64,000 bases of DNA, taken from NCBI GenBank assembly GCA_905479915.1, contig CAJQOH010000021.1, positions 1-64,000 on the forward strand. Direction: 5' to 3'. The translations under genes were made by a program, and so were the position numbers. Shown here piece after piece: positions 1 through 10,393 of this stretch. Position 1 is the stretch's first letter. Each line of letters begins with the position of its first letter. This stretch comes from an uncultured Flavobacteriales bacterium (lineage in GTDB: Bacteria; Bacteroidota; Bacteroidia; Flavobacteriales_E; Vicingaceae). Under the pieces are notes generated by a model that had not been told where the DNA came from, did no database searches, and saw only the letters and a program-made list of their open reading frames with translations.

Positions 1-82
1 TCAATTATCAATTATCAATTATCAATTATCAATTATCAATTATCAATTATCAATTATCAATTATCAATTATCAATTATCAAT
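1..82. repeat. Tandem heptamer array (TCAATTA), about 11.7 copies, running into the 3' end of aroC
   Basis: Eleven exact copies of TCAATTA plus a partial twelfth start at base 1, so the array probably continues beyond the window. On the minus strand the unit reads TAATTGA, which puts TAA and TGA in all three frames within 21 bp. The last five codons of aroC and its TGA stop lie inside the first units. On the plus strand the array has no stop in any frame. Copy number could vary without altering the aroC product as long as the proximal units remain. Confidence 0.95.
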
Positions 83-1155
83 CGACTTGTTCTATTTCTT
101 AATAAATGATCTACAATTACCATTGCGGCCATACTTTCTACAATAATTGTTGCTCTTGGTAAAACACATGGGTCATGTCTTCCTCTTCCAGTTATTTCAA
201 CTTCTTCAAAATCTTTGTTGATTGTATTTTGTTTTTGCATGATGGTTGCTACAGGTTTAAAAGCAACATTAAAGAAAATGTCTTCGCCATTACTAATACC
301 TCCTTGAACTCCGCCAGAATTGTTGGTTCGAGTTCTTACATCTTCGTTGTCAATATAAAATTCATCATTGTGTTCTGAGCCCTTTTGAGTAACACCTTCA
401 AAGCCAGATCCAATTTCAAAACCTTTAGTGGCGTTTATGCCTAGCATGGCTTTTGCCAGATCAGCTTCCAAACGATCAAAAACAGGCTCGCCCAATCCAA
501 TAGCTGTACCATTAATAACACAGCTTATGATTCCTCCAATCGTATCACCTTCTTTTCTTACTTTATCGATGTAATTAAACATCATATCTACCAGATGCTC
601 ATCAGGGCAACGGACTACATTGTTATAGGTGGTTGATAAATCTAATTCAGAATAATGTTTTATAACTTTTAGATCTCCAACCTGAGAAACGTAGGCATCC
701 ACTCTTATCCCATAGTGTTTAAGGATTTGTTTGGCAATGGCACCACCTACAACTCTACATGCAGTCTCTCTTGCAGAGCTTCTTCCGCCACCACGATAAT
801 CTCTTACGCCATATTTACTCTCGTAAGTATAGTCAGCATGAGAAGGTCTAAATTTGTCTTGTATATGAGAATAATCTTGAGATTTTTGATTGGTATTTTT
901 GATGACAAATCCAATAGAGGTCCCAGTAGTTTCTCCTTCAAAAACTCCAGATAGTATTTCTACTATATCATCTTCTTTTCGTTGAGTTACAATCTTAGAT
1001 TGACCAGGTTTACGTTTAGTCAATTCTTCTTGGATAAATTCAAGATCTAATTTTAATCCAGCAGGACATCCGTCAATTACACCGCCAATTGCTTCACCGT
1101 GAGATTCTCCAAAAGTGGTGATTCTAAATATGTTGCCAAATGAATTTCCTGCCAT
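64..1155 (-). CDS. aroC: Chorismate synthase
   Basis: AroC converts 5-enolpyruvylshikimate-3-phosphate to chorismate, the last common step of aromatic amino acid and folate synthesis, using reduced FMN as a catalytic cofactor. The N-terminus [19 protein letters not shown] and the internal [12 protein letters not shown] stretch are family signatures, and 363 aa is the normal length. The ORF track begins 15 codons upstream. I chose the ATG at 1155 because homologues start with M-A-G-N-[ST]-F-G. The last codons (LIIDN) and the TGA stop are written in the TCAATTA heptamer array, so the extreme C-terminus is repeat-derived. It is divergent from hutI, 69 bp away, with no functional link apparent. 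Confidence 0.96.
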   Translation of the reverse strand: MAGNSFGNIFRITTFGESHGEAIGGVIDGCPAGLKLDLEFIQEELTKRKPGQSKIVTQRKEDDIVEILSGVFEGETTGTSIGFVIKNTNQKSQDYSHIQDKFRPSHADYTYESKYGVRDYRGGGRSSARETACRVVGGAIAKQILKHYGIRVDAYVSQVGDLKVIKHYSELDLSTTYNNVVRCPDEHLVDMMFNYIDKVRKEGDTIGGIISCVINGTAIGLGEPVFDRLEADLAKAMLGINATKGFEIGSGFEGVTQKGSEHNDEFYIDNEDVRTRTNNSGGVQGGISNGEDIFFNVAFKPVATIMQKQNTINKDFEEVEITGRGRHDPCVLPRATIIVESMAAMVIVDHLLRNRTSRLIIDN

Positions 1156-1224
1156 TATTATCTTGTTAAAATCGTAGGCTAAAATACTATTAATTTTCAC
1201 TAATTTCGGACGATAATTAAGTAA

Positions 1225-2475
1225 ATGATGAGCAAGATTTTAATTAAGAATATAAAAGAGTTAATTCAAGTAGAAACAGAACTTAAAACTAAAGTGGCTG
1301 GGATAGAAATGAAAACTTTGCCTTCTATTAAGGATGCATGGTTGGCTATTGAAGATGGTGTAATTATAGGTTTTGGAGAAATGATTGATCTAGAAATTAC
1401 TGACTGGGTAGGTTTGGAGATATTAGATGCTGATGGAAAGATGGTATTTCCATCGTTTTGTGATTCGCATACACATTTAGTTTATGCTGCAAGTAGAGAG
1501 GAGGAATTTGTAGATAGGATTAATGGTTTAACTTATGAAGAGATTGCTAAAAAGGGGGGAGGGATATTGAATTCAGCAAAAAAGTTGCAGAATAAATCAG
1601 AAGACGAATTGTTTAATGATGCATGGAAGAGGTTGGAGGAAATTAAAAGAACAGGAACAGGTGCGGTTGAAATTAAAAGTGGGTATGGTTTAAGTGTAGA
1701 AGGTGAATTGAAAATGCTTAGAGTTATTAAAAGATTAAAGGCTGAAAGCGAATTAACGATAAAGGCAAATTTCTTAGGTGCTCATGCAATTCCGACAAAA
1801 TATAAAGAGAACAGATCTGATTATATTGATTTGATAATCAATGAGATGATACCTGTAATTGAAAGTGAAGATTTAGCAGACTATATAGATGTGTTTTGTG
1901 AGACAAATTATTATACTCCAGAAGAAACCGATAGGGTTTTACAGGCAGGAATTGCAATCGGATTAACCCCAAAAATTCATGTCAATCAATTTACTTCTAT
2001 AGGAGGGATTCAGGTAGGAATAAAAAACAATGCGCTTTCTGTTGATCATTTAGAGGTTATGGAAGAGCAAGATATACAGGATTTAATTAAGTCTGATGTA
2101 ATGCCAACCTTATTACCTTCATGTTCATTCTTTTTAGGGATACCTTATGCACCTGCACGTAGATTAATTGATAGTGGTTTGCCAGTATCTCTAGCTACAG
2201 ACTTTAATCCAGGGTCAACTCCTTCAGGAAATATGCCTTTTGTTTTATCATTGGCCTGTATAAATTATAAAATGACACCAGAAGAAGCAATAAATGCTAC
2301 AACGATAAATGCAGCATATGCTATGGGGTTAAATAAGACTCATGGAAGTATAGCTATTGGTAAAACAGCTAATTTATTTATTACAAAAGAGATTTCTTCA
2401 GTTGCTTTTATACCTTATTCTTTTGGTACAAATTGCATTGAAACAGTTATTCTTAACGGAGAAATTGCGAACTAA
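1225..2475 (+). CDS. hutI: Imidazolonepropionase
   Basis: HutI hydrolyses 4-imidazolone-5-propanoate to N-formimino-L-glutamate, the third step of histidine degradation. It is a cytoplasmic metal-dependent amidohydrolase. The 416-aa product has the metal-binding DSHTHL motif near residue 80, a GAHAIP motif, HVNQF near residue 252, and a late [11 protein letters not shown] motif carrying the catalytic Asp, all typical of HutI. Two ATG codons lie in tandem at the start, and either could be used. No hutH, hutU or hutG is next to it, so the pathway genes are dispersed or outside the window. It is followed after 51 bp by the TPR-PD40-SPOR gene in the same direction. Confidence 0.95.
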   Translation: MMSKILIKNIKELIQVETELKTKVAGIEMKTLPSIKDAWLAIEDGVIIGFGEMIDLEITDWVGLEILDADGKMVFPSFCDSHTHLVYAASREEEFVDRINGLTYEEIAKKGGGILNSAKKLQNKSEDELFNDAWKRLEEIKRTGTGAVEIKSGYGLSVEGELKMLRVIKRLKAESELTIKANFLGAHAIPTKYKENRSDYIDLIINEMIPVIESEDLADYIDVFCETNYYTPEETDRVLQAGIAIGLTPKIHVNQFTSIGGIQVGIKNNALSVDHLEVMEEQDIQDLIKSDVMPTLLPSCSFFLGIPYAPARRLIDSGLPVSLATDFNPGSTPSGNMPFVLSLACINYKMTPEEAINATTINAAYAMGLNKTHGSIAIGKTANLFITKEISSVAFIPYSFGTNCIETVILNGEIAN

Positions 2476-2526
2476 TTCTTTGATTTCACTTATAATTTTT
2501 TAGCTTTATACCATTATAGATAGTTT

Positions 2527-4785
2527 ATGAAAAGACAATTTTACTGTTTTGTATTCAGTGTTATTTTATTATTAGTTTCTTTCCGTGTTTCTGCACAGTA
2601 TGATTCTAGGGGGAAGTCTTTTAATTATGAAGATGCTGAAAGTTTTTATAATGCAGAGAATTATTACGATGCATTGCCTTTATATGAAGCCTTAGTAACC
2701 GATAACCCTAAGGTAACAGAGTATTATCTCAAGATTGGTATTTGTCATTTACACCTTACAGTTTCTCCAGAAAAAGCAATAGATTATATTGAGAAAGTTT
2801 ATGAAAAAAAACCTAAAACTGAAAATGTTCAATATTATTTGGGTAAAGCTTATGCGTTAAATTATAAGTTTGATTTGGCTATTGAGACTTTTAATAAAGC
2901 TCTTTCTAATTCAAAAACATCAGATGATATTAAAAATGAAATTCCTCTTTTAATAAAACAATGTGAAAATGGGAAGCTTTTGATTCAAGATTCTATTGAT
3001 GTAGAAATAGTTAATGTAGGAGCTCCTATTAATACGATGGACAATGAATACAGTCCAACTGTTAATGCAGATGAAACTACACTAATATATACTTACAAGG
3101 GACCTAAGAGTATAGGGGAGCGACAAGATGAATTTAATAGACCTTTGGTAAATGGTAATTTTTATGAAGATATTTACGTTTCATATTATACAGAAAATAC
3201 TTGGTCAACTCCTAGTTCTATAAGTGATAGTATTAATTCAGAGTTACATGAAGCAAGTATTTCATTGAGTCCGGATGGGCAAAAGTTATATGTATATAAA
3301 GATACTAAAGAGTACTCTGGAGATATTTTCAAAACAAAAAAAGAAAATGGAGAATGGGGAGAGCCTGTAGGTTTGTTTATTAACTCTGAACATTGGGAAG
3401 GTCACGCAACAGTTGCTCCTAATGGTGAGTTTATGATATTCTCTAGTGATAGACCTGGTACATTAGGTGATAGAGATTTATATAGTGCAGAATTATTAGA
3501 AGATACTACTTGGGGAAATGTTAGGAATTTGGGACCTACAATTAATACACCATATAATGATGATGCCCCATTTATTCATTCAGATGGAGTAACGTTTAAT
3601 TTTAGTTCTGAAGGTCATTCTTCAATGGGAGGATATGATATTTTTGAATCTAAAATATTAACCGATACTACTTATTTAGAACCTAGAAATATTTGTTATC
3701 CTATAAATACGACTTCAAATGATATTTTCTTTTATGTATCTGGAAAAGGGAATGCCTACTATTCTTCGGCAAGAGAAGGTGGTTTTGGTCAGCATGATAT
3801 CTATAGGATTAAAGTGAATGACGTTGTAACAAGTAAACCTGTTTTACTGGTTAAGGGGGTGATTACAACAGATGGGATTTTTGATGTTGCAAAGGTTACT
3901 GTTAGAACTGAATCAGGAAAAGATTTAGGGACATACTATTCCGATTTGTCAGATGGTAAATATCAATTTTATGTTGATTTAAATGATTATTATGTAATTA
4001 CTTATGAGGTTGATGGGGTTTCATCACAAATTGCTTCTATTGATGCTACAGGTTATACTGAGTATACCGAAATTGAAAAAAACATAAATTTTTTATCTAG
4101 AGATGTAAATATTAGCGGTATAGCAATTACTAAAGAAAACTCATTGTCTCCGATTATGAGTTTAAGAGTCAACCTATCGAATACAGACAATACGTTTTCT
4201 GAAACAGATACGATAGATGGTGAAGGAAGATACGATTTTAATAATCTACCTAATGATGATTATTATTTAATGTTTTTAGATGAGGAAGATGAAAAGTTAA
4301 TAGAAGATACTTCTTATATTTTTAAAGGACAAATAACGCTTAAAGGCTTACCATATGCTAATGCAATGATTAATGGAGAGCGAACTGATGATGAAGGTAA
4401 TTTTCGAATTGAAATGAGAAACCGTTATTTAGACTTACTTAACGGTACTGGGTCTATTTTGGATGAAATGTCGGCAGAAGATATTATGCTAAGGTTTGGA
4501 GATCAATCTTCTAAAGGCTTGGTTTTTAGTGTGCAAGTTGCAGCATATACTAATGCAAAAAATTACAGAAGTAACCATTTGGAAGGCCTAGGAAAAATAG
4601 AAACTGTTATTTTAGAGGATGGAATAACAAGATTTACTATTGGCCAGTTTACTACTTTAAGAGCCGCAAAGGCACTTCAGACTAAGGCAGTAGAAAAAGG
4701 GCAAGATGATGCATTTGTAATTCTATTTATAGATGGTAAAAGAACTTACCTAGATGAACTGGTTAATACCGGAATATTTAAATAA
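2527..4785 (+). CDS. Exported TPR - PD40 propeller - SPOR protein (PorE-like architecture)
   Basis: A 752-aa envelope protein. Residues 1-23 form a signal peptide ending SVSA-Q or similar. TPR-type helices run from about 27 to 150 and end in the KQCENGK motif typical of this Bacteroidota family. PD40/WD40-like propeller strands occupy roughly 160-410 (repeated FSSDRPG / FSSEGHSSMGGYDI motifs). Two regulatory-like beta domains follow (about 430-640). The C-terminus (about 664-745) is SPOR-like (VFSVQVAAYTNA, then ITRFTIGQFTT). SPOR domains bind glycan strands with denuded peptidoglycan. The order TPR - propeller - CRD - peptidoglycan binder is that of T9SS PorE, which however ends in an OmpA-like domain. 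The same layout recurs in the 2231-aa gene at 35909. A role as an envelope scaffold is inference. Confidence 0.8.
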   Translation: MKRQFYCFVFSVILLLVSFRVSAQYDSRGKSFNYEDAESFYNAENYYDALPLYEALVTDNPKVTEYYLKIGICHLHLTVSPEKAIDYIEKVYEKKPKTENVQYYLGKAYALNYKFDLAIETFNKALSNSKTSDDIKNEIPLLIKQCENGKLLIQDSIDVEIVNVGAPINTMDNEYSPTVNADETTLIYTYKGPKSIGERQDEFNRPLVNGNFYEDIYVSYYTENTWSTPSSISDSINSELHEASISLSPDGQKLYVYKDTKEYSGDIFKTKKENGEWGEPVGLFINSEHWEGHATVAPNGEFMIFSSDRPGTLGDRDLYSAELLEDTTWGNVRNLGPTINTPYNDDAPFIHSDGVTFNFSSEGHSSMGGYDIFESKILTDTTYLEPRNICYPINTTSNDIFFYVSGKGNAYYSSAREGGFGQHDIYRIKVNDVVTSKPVLLVKGVITTDGIFDVAKVTVRTESGKDLGTYYSDLSDGKYQFYVDLNDYYVITYEVDGVSSQIASIDATGYTEYTEIEKNINFLSRDVNISGIAITKENSLSPIMSLRVNLSNTDNTFSETDTIDGEGRYDFNNLPNDDYYLMFLDEEDEKLIEDTSYIFKGQITLKGLPYANAMINGERTDDEGNFRIEMRNRYLDLLNGTGSILDEMSAEDIMLRFGDQSSKGLVFSVQVAAYTNAKNYRSNHLEGLGKIETVILEDGITRFTIGQFTTLRAAKALQTKAVEKGQDDAFVILFIDGKRTYLDELVNTGIFK

Positions 4786-4837
4786 CGACCGTTCATTAGA
4801 CCAGATTTAGTATTCTTCTTCTTGAGGAGTTAGATTT

Positions 4838-4868
4838 TTTGAGTTTTAATCTTAAAAGGTTAAATTTA
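4838..4868 (+). promoter_or_regulatory. Candidate Bacteroidota promoter for the M4 protease gene
   Basis: A TTTG element is followed after 19 nt by TAAATTTA, one mismatch from the TAnnTTTG -7 consensus of the Bacteroidota housekeeping sigma factor. The start codon lies 31 nt further on. It sits in the 114-bp gap after the SPOR gene. Confidence 0.4.
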
Positions 4869-4899
4869 TAGACTTAACTACCTAACTACCACTTGAACT

Positions 4900-7800
4900 A
4901 TGAAAAAAACATTACTATTTATTTCTATATTCTCTGCCTTATCGCTTTCAGCGATGGAAGAAACAATTGTTTTAACAGGAAAAAAAGCCTCAGAAAAGGT
5001 TCGTAATAGTGAAATGGTGAGGCTGAAAAGTTTTACCAACGTTCCTAATTATGTGAAATTTAGAAAAGGAAAAGAAATTCCATTAGAAAAACTAGAAGGA
5101 TGGCTAAGTCAATTTTATAATGGAGACGCTAAATATGGCATTAAACTTCTTAAAAAGGAAGTAGGAAGTCTAGGTCTAACTCATTACCGTTACCAACAAA
5201 CAGTTAATGGTACGCCTGTAGAATTATCTGCGTTTTTAGCACATGTAAAAAATGGATTGGTAATTTCTGTTAATGGAGAGTTGTTTAGTGATATAAGCAT
5301 TCAAACTTCAGTTTCTTTGACTGAAGGATCAGCTTTAAGTGCAGCTTTAAGTCATATAAGTGCAGAATTGTATAAGTGGCAAATTCCTGCAGAAGAAGAT
5401 CATTTAAAGAGAGAACAAAACGATCCGAACGCAACCTATTATCCTTCAGGAAGCTTGGTATTAATTAATGAAGGAGGTAAAGTTGAAGATCAATTCGTAT
5501 TGGCTTACAAATTCAATATTTATGCTCAAAAACCTTTTTCTAGGAGAGATATCTATGTTAATGCGCAAACAGGAGAAATAGTTTGGGAACAATCAAAAAT
5601 ACACCACGTTGATGCTCAAGGAACAGCGGTTACAGCATATAGCGGAACTAAAACTATGACGACTGATAGTTTAAGTCCAACAAGTTTTAGGTTGAGGGAG
5701 TCAGGAAGAGGTAATGGTATTGAAACTTTTGATATGAATTTGGGAACGAATTATGGTGCAGCGGTAGACTTTACTGATAATGATAATAATTGGAATAATG
5801 TGAATGTAGATTTGGATGAGTATGCTACTGATGCACATTGGGGGTCTGAAATGACTTATGATTATTTTCTAAACGAACATGGAAGAAATAGTATTGATGA
5901 TAATGGATTCACCTTAAGAAGTTATGTACATTTTGATTTAGTAGCATTTGGATATCCTTCTCAGTCAAATGCTTTTTGGGACGGACAAAGAATGACATAC
6001 GGAGATGGAGGTAATGGTTTAACACCTTTAACAGCTCTTGATATCTGTGGTCATGAAATAACACATGGATTAACAACCAATACAGCTGATTTAATTTATC
6101 AAGATGAATCAGGGGCATTGAATGAGTCGTTTAGCGATATATTTGGTAATTCAATAGAAATAGTTGCTAGACCTACTCAAAATAGCTGGCAAATGGGAGA
6201 GGATATGAATTGGGTAATTCGAGACATGTCTAATCCAAATAATAACAATGACCCAGATACATATTTTGGTACCGATTGGCAGCCCTTAGGGGGAGCAGAT
6301 AATGGAGGTGTTCACTCTAATAGTGGAGTACAAAATTTTTGGTATTACTTACTTGTTAATGGAGGAACAGGAACAAATGATAACGGAGATAGTTATACTG
6401 TAAATGGGATAGGCTTGTCGGATGCAGGTAAGGTTGCGTTTAGAAACTTAACAGTTTATTTAACACAAAGTTCTCAGTTTGCTGATGCACGTTTTTATGC
6501 AATTCAATCTGCCATTGATTTATTTGGAGCATGTACTCCTGAGGTTCAGGCAGTGACAAATGCATGGTATGCTGTAGGTGTAGGTTCTGAATACTTACCA
6601 TATACATTAAGTGATTTTGATGTTCCAGTAGATTCATCGTGTATCGCTCCATTTACGACTACTTTTAATAACCTAAGTATAAATGGTATTACCTATAGTT
6701 GGGATTTTGGTGATATGAGTCCTGTAAATACACAAACAAACCCAACTCATACTTATAATAATTATGGAGTATATACTGTTGAGTTAATTGCTGATGGTGG
6801 AGTATCATGTGGCGCAGATACCACGGCTAAAGTTGCATATATAGTAGTGGATTCTTTGTTGCCATGTATTTCTACTTTACCAGGAACAGGAACAATGAAT
6901 ACCCAAACAAGTTGTGTAGGTACTGTTTATGATAGTGGTGGGCCAGGTTCTGATTATGGAGCAGATCAAGATGCTCAGATTACAATATCTCCAACAGGAG
7001 CATCTAGTATTGATTTAACTTTTGTAAGTTTTGATGTAGAGGCAGGGCAATCTGGTTCTTGTAATTATGATTATGTGAGAGTTTACGATGGTGCAAATAC
7101 TACATCTCCACTGATAGGAACTTATTGTAATAACAATGTTCCTACAACAATTTCATCAACAGGAGGATCAATTACTATAGTATTTCATTCAGATCAAGCT
7201 ACAGAGGGTGCAGGGTTTCAAATCGATTGGCAATGTCAAATGCCAAATCAAGCTCCAGGTACAGATTTTAGTGTAGATGTAGATACAACATGTACTGGAA
7301 TAGTAAACTTTACAGATCAATCTACAAATGGACCTACATCTTGGCTTTGGGATTTTGGAGATAGTGGGTCAGGGTCTACATTGCAAAACCCAAGTTACAT
7401 ATATACCTCTAATGGTTTGTATACAGTAGAGTTAACAGCAACTAATATCATAGGGTCAAATTCTGTGATTAAAACAGCATTAATTTATGTTGACTTACCA
7501 GTGGCACCTGTTTTATCAGGAGATTCGATTTGTGAAAATAACCCAGCCAATTTATCAGGTACAGGATCTGGAACTTTAAAATGGTATTCAACAGCTGCAG
7601 GAGGAACAGCATTAAATACAGGTTTAACGTATACTACACCTATATTAACATCAACAACAACTTATTATGCTGAAAATGTTATTGTTGCTCCTAGTCAAAC
7701 TTTAGGTAAGCCTAATACTACCGGTGGAGGAAATAACTTTAATAACAATCATTATTTAGTTTTTGATGTGTACCAACAGATGGAAATAGAATCAGTAGTT

Positions 7801-8424
7801 GTTGAATCAGGTGCAACTGGTAATAGAACGATTGAATTGAGAAATGCTTTTGGAGGATTGTTGCAGTCAAAAACTGTTAATATTCCTATAGGAACTCAAA
7901 CAGTAGCATTAGGATTTGTTGTAACACCAGGATCTAATTATCAATTAGGACTTTCAAATGGGTCGAATATTGATATGTATAGAAATAATGCAGGTGTTAG
8001 TTATCCTTATACATTAAATGGAGTTGCTTCAATTACTAAGAGTAGTGCAAATCAAAACGGTGGATTAGATCATTACTATTTCTTTTACGATTGGAAAGTT
8101 AAAGAAATGGATTGTGTAAGTTCTAGGACTCCAGTTACTGCAATAGTTAGTGTTTGTACTGGAATTAATGAATTAAATGAAGATTCTCATGTAACATCAT
8201 TTATGAATCCATCTAATAATTTACAATTAGATATGGTTGGCCTTAGCGGTAATTATAAGTTAATGATATTAAATGCTCTTGGGCAGGTTATAGTATCTGA
8301 ACAAATAAGTGTTGATTCAAAAGTACAAACTGAAATTATCAAGATGCAGCATATTTCTAAAGGATTGTATTATGTAAATCTTTATAGTCAAGATGACAAT
8401 TATTCGATGAAGATAGTTAAGTAG
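4900..8424 (+). CDS. Secreted M4 (thermolysin-family) metalloprotease with PKD, CUB and T9SS sorting domains
   Basis: A 1174-aa secreted zinc endopeptidase. The signal peptide is MKKTLLFISIFSALSLSA. Residues to about 210 form a propeptide (FTP/PepSY-like, ending in the FAYKFN..VNAQTGEIVWE pattern). The catalytic domain carries HEITH near residue 384 (two zinc-binding His and the catalytic Glu) and NESFSD near 407 (third zinc ligand). After it come a PKD domain (about 577-650, YSWDFGD), a CUB-like domain (about 660-780, with paired cysteines and YDYVRVYDG), a second PKD (about 790-866, WLWDFGD), an Ig-like region, and a C-terminal type A T9SS sorting domain (GLYYVNLYS....MKIVK). Export should be Sec across the inner membrane and T9SS across the outer one, with removal of the sorting domain. 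A clear terminator follows. Confidence 0.93.
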   Translation: MKKTLLFISIFSALSLSAMEETIVLTGKKASEKVRNSEMVRLKSFTNVPNYVKFRKGKEIPLEKLEGWLSQFYNGDAKYGIKLLKKEVGSLGLTHYRYQQTVNGTPVELSAFLAHVKNGLVISVNGELFSDISIQTSVSLTEGSALSAALSHISAELYKWQIPAEEDHLKREQNDPNATYYPSGSLVLINEGGKVEDQFVLAYKFNIYAQKPFSRRDIYVNAQTGEIVWEQSKIHHVDAQGTAVTAYSGTKTMTTDSLSPTSFRLRESGRGNGIETFDMNLGTNYGAAVDFTDNDNNWNNVNVDLDEYATDAHWGSEMTYDYFLNEHGRNSIDDNGFTLRSYVHFDLVAFGYPSQSNAFWDGQRMTYGDGGNGLTPLTALDICGHEITHGLTTNTADLIYQDESGALNESFSDIFGNSIEIVARPTQNSWQMGEDMNWVIRDMSNPNNNNDPDTYFGTDWQPLGGADNGGVHSNSGVQNFWYYLLVNGGTGTNDNGDSYTVNGIGLSDAGKVAFRNLTVYLTQSSQFADARFYAIQSAIDLFGACTPEVQAVTNAWYAVGVGSEYLPYTLSDFDVPVDSSCIAPFTTTFNNLSINGITYSWDFGDMSPVNTQTNPTHTYNNYGVYTVELIADGGVSCGADTTAKVAYIVVDSLLPCISTLPGTGTMNTQTSCVGTVYDSGGPGSDYGADQDAQITISPTGASSIDLTFVSFDVEAGQSGSCNYDYVRVYDGANTTSPLIGTYCNNNVPTTISSTGGSITIVFHSDQATEGAGFQIDWQCQMPNQAPGTDFSVDVDTTCTGIVNFTDQSTNGPTSWLWDFGDSGSGSTLQNPSYIYTSNGLYTVELTATNIIGSNSVIKTALIYVDLPVAPVLSGDSICENNPANLSGTGSGTLKWYSTAAGGTALNTGLTYTTPILTSTTTYYAENVIVAPSQTLGKPNTTGGGNNFNNNHYLVFDVYQQMEIESVVVESGATGNRTIELRNAFGGLLQSKTVNIPIGTQTVALGFVVTPGSNYQLGLSNGSNIDMYRNNAGVSYPYTLNGVASITKSSANQNGGLDHYYFFYDWKVKEMDCVSSRTPVTAIVSVCTGINELNEDSHVTSFMNPSNNLQLDMVGLSGNYKLMILNALGQVIVSEQISVDSKVQTEIIKMQHISKGLYYVNLYSQDDNYSMKIVK

Positions 8425-8445
8425 CTTAACCTTAAGTATACATGG

Positions 8446-8477
8446 AAAAAGCTTACTCATTAGAGTAGGCTTTTTTT
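8446..8477 (+). terminator. Rho-independent terminator after the M4 protease
   Basis: The 13-bp arms AAAAAGCTTACTC and GAGTAGGCTTTTT pair with one G-U wobble around an ATTA loop and run into a T tract. It starts 22 bp after the protease stop codon. Confidence 0.88.
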
Positions 8478-8518
8478 ATTGGGAAAATGTTTCAAATAAT
8501 TTTAACTATTTTTAGTAG

Positions 8519-10393
8519 ATGAAACCCTGTAGAATTGCTCTTTTTCTTGTGCTAATTTTTTATGGCAGTTTAACTTTTGGTCAGTTATCTGCTGCTCAAA
8601 ATTTGAAATTAGATTCTTTGAGTGATATTATTACTAGGAATGAGCATGATACTTCTGTATCTAGGGCTTATCTTAACCTTACTGAGATTCTTTATTTAAC
8701 AAATTTTGATACGGTAATAGTGCTTTGCCAAAAAGCTGTAGAGATTTCACAGAGAAATTTAGAGGATGATATCTCGAAAAATGAAAGGTTAAGTTTTCAA
8801 ACAACCTTATCTGGAGCATATAATAATATGGGGTATATATATGATGATCAAGGCAGGGTTGTTGACGCATTGGAGTATTATCATAAATCTTTAAGGATAA
8901 GGGAAGAAATAAGAGATAAACAAGGAATAGCTGAATCTTTAAATAATATTGGTGTAATATATGTTAATCAAGGAGAACTTGATCAGGCCTTAAAATATTA
9001 TTTAAAATCTTTAGCAGCTAAAGAGGATTTAGGAAATAAAAAGAGTATCGCCACCTCACTTAACAATATTGCCGCAATTTATAGAAATAAGGGCGAAATA
9101 AAAAAGGCATTATGGTACTATAAACTTTCTTTAGTATTAAGAGAAGAGTTAGGAGATGAAAGAGGTGTTTCAATTTCATTGAACAATATAGGTTCTGTTT
9201 ACAATAGGATAGATAGTCTTGATTTAGCGTTGGATTACTATCAAAGAGCATTGTTGATACGAAACAAAATTGGAGATAAAAGAGGTGAAGCAAATGGCTT
9301 ATCAAGTATAGGTAATATTTATATGAAAAGAGGTAATGTGCAATTGGCTAAGAAATATGCTAAACAGTCTTTACTTCTTTCTGAGGAGCTTGGTTTTCCA
9401 GAACGAATTAAGGGTGCGGCTAATTTATTATCTCGAGTTTATAAGAGTGAAAAAAAATGGAAGAAAGCTTTTGAGATGCAGCAACTTCATCATAAAATGA
9501 AGGATAGCTTAAGAAATGAAGAAACAGAGTTAGCATCCATTAAAAAGCAGGCTAGTTATGAAATTGAAAAGGTTGAAAAAGAAAAGAAGTTGATGGCAAA
9601 GGAGTCTGACCTTCAGAATTTAAAATTGAATAGAGATAAAATTATTGGATTGTTTTTCATTATTGCGTTTGTACTTTTATTAGTACTGGTTTTCGTTATG
9701 TATAGAGGTTATCGTAAGACTATATTAATTAATGAATTGTTAGAGAAACAAGAGTTAAAATCCATTAAAATTCTTGAAGAAAAAAATGTAATGCTCAAGG
9801 AAATTCATCATCGCGTAAAAAACAATTTACAGGTTGTAAGCAGTTTGTTGAGGTTGCAGTCTCATGAAATAGAAGATGAATCAATTTTAGGAATGTTTAA
9901 TGAAAGTCAAAATAGAATACTGTCTATGGCTCGATTGCATGAACAAATGTATATGTCTGAAGATCTTAAAAACATCAATATACAAGAACATTTTATTCAT
10001 TTAATTAATGAATTGATTAAGGATTATCAATTGGAGACAAAAATTCAAACAGATGTTGAAATAGGTGAGATTGAATTAGGAATTAAAACCTTAGTTCCAT
10101 TAGGATTAATTATAAATGAAATGATTTCAAATTCTTTAAAATATGGATTTGTAGATCGAGACAGCGGAAAAGTAAAAGTTCATATCAAGCATGTTGAAGC
10201 GATAAAGTATGAGCTTTTAATTGGTGATGATGGAGTAGGGATGAACCAAAAAAGTAACATTGAGGAATCGTCAACTTTTGGAAGTGAATTGATACAACTA
10301 TTTGCAGATCAATTGAATGGTGTTGTAAAGAGGTTAGATGAGCCAGGGACAATGTTTAGTATTGTCTTTGATAAAATTGATGAAGATTTATAG
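8519..10393 (+). CDS. TPR-containing membrane sensor histidine kinase (HisKA_2 type)
   Basis: A 624-aa protein with a signal peptide (cleavage near LTFG-Q), about six tandem TPRs in the periplasm (residues about 95-330, repeated SLNNIG / GDYxxALxYY-like units), a coiled coil, one membrane segment (about 374-396) and a cytoplasmic kinase. The dimerisation and phosphoacceptor box is [10 protein letters not shown] near residue 427, the HisKA_2/HWE-like form, followed by an ATPase domain with NEMISNSLKYGF (N box) and GDDGVGM (G1 box). No response regulator is adjacent. It would autophosphorylate on the His of EIHHR in response to a TPR-bound ligand or partner, which is inferred. Its stop overlaps the convergent NlpC/P60 gene by 6 bp. 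Confidence 0.9.
   Translation: MKPCRIALFLVLIFYGSLTFGQLSAAQNLKLDSLSDIITRNEHDTSVSRAYLNLTEILYLTNFDTVIVLCQKAVEISQRNLEDDISKNERLSFQTTLSGAYNNMGYIYDDQGRVVDALEYYHKSLRIREEIRDKQGIAESLNNIGVIYVNQGELDQALKYYLKSLAAKEDLGNKKSIATSLNNIAAIYRNKGEIKKALWYYKLSLVLREELGDERGVSISLNNIGSVYNRIDSLDLALDYYQRALLIRNKIGDKRGEANGLSSIGNIYMKRGNVQLAKKYAKQSLLLSEELGFPERIKGAANLLSRVYKSEKKWKKAFEMQQLHHKMKDSLRNEETELASIKKQASYEIEKVEKEKKLMAKESDLQNLKLNRDKIIGLFFIIAFVLLLVLVFVMYRGYRKTILINELLEKQELKSIKILEEKNVMLKEIHHRVKNNLQVVSSLLRLQSHEIEDESILGMFNESQNRILSMARLHEQMYMSEDLKNINIQEHFIHLINELIKDYQLETKIQTDVEIGEIELGIKTLVPLGLIINEMISNSLKYGFVDRDSGKVKVHIKHVEAIKYELLIGDDGVGMNQKSNIEESSTFGSELIQLFADQLNGVVKRLDEPGTMFSIVFDKIDEDL

Noticed and set aside
1-82. Open reading on the plus strand through the TCAATTA array (repeating S-I-I-N-Y-Q-L)
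   Set aside because: Frame openness follows from the repeat sequence alone. No start, no flanking gene and an upstream boundary outside the window.
175-378. Small plus-strand ORFs opposite aroC and similar shadows listed throughout the ORF track (e.g. 5909-6118, 38395-38727, 52503-52751)
   Set aside because: They overlap strong coding genes on the other strand or frame and show no domain, RBS or promoter.
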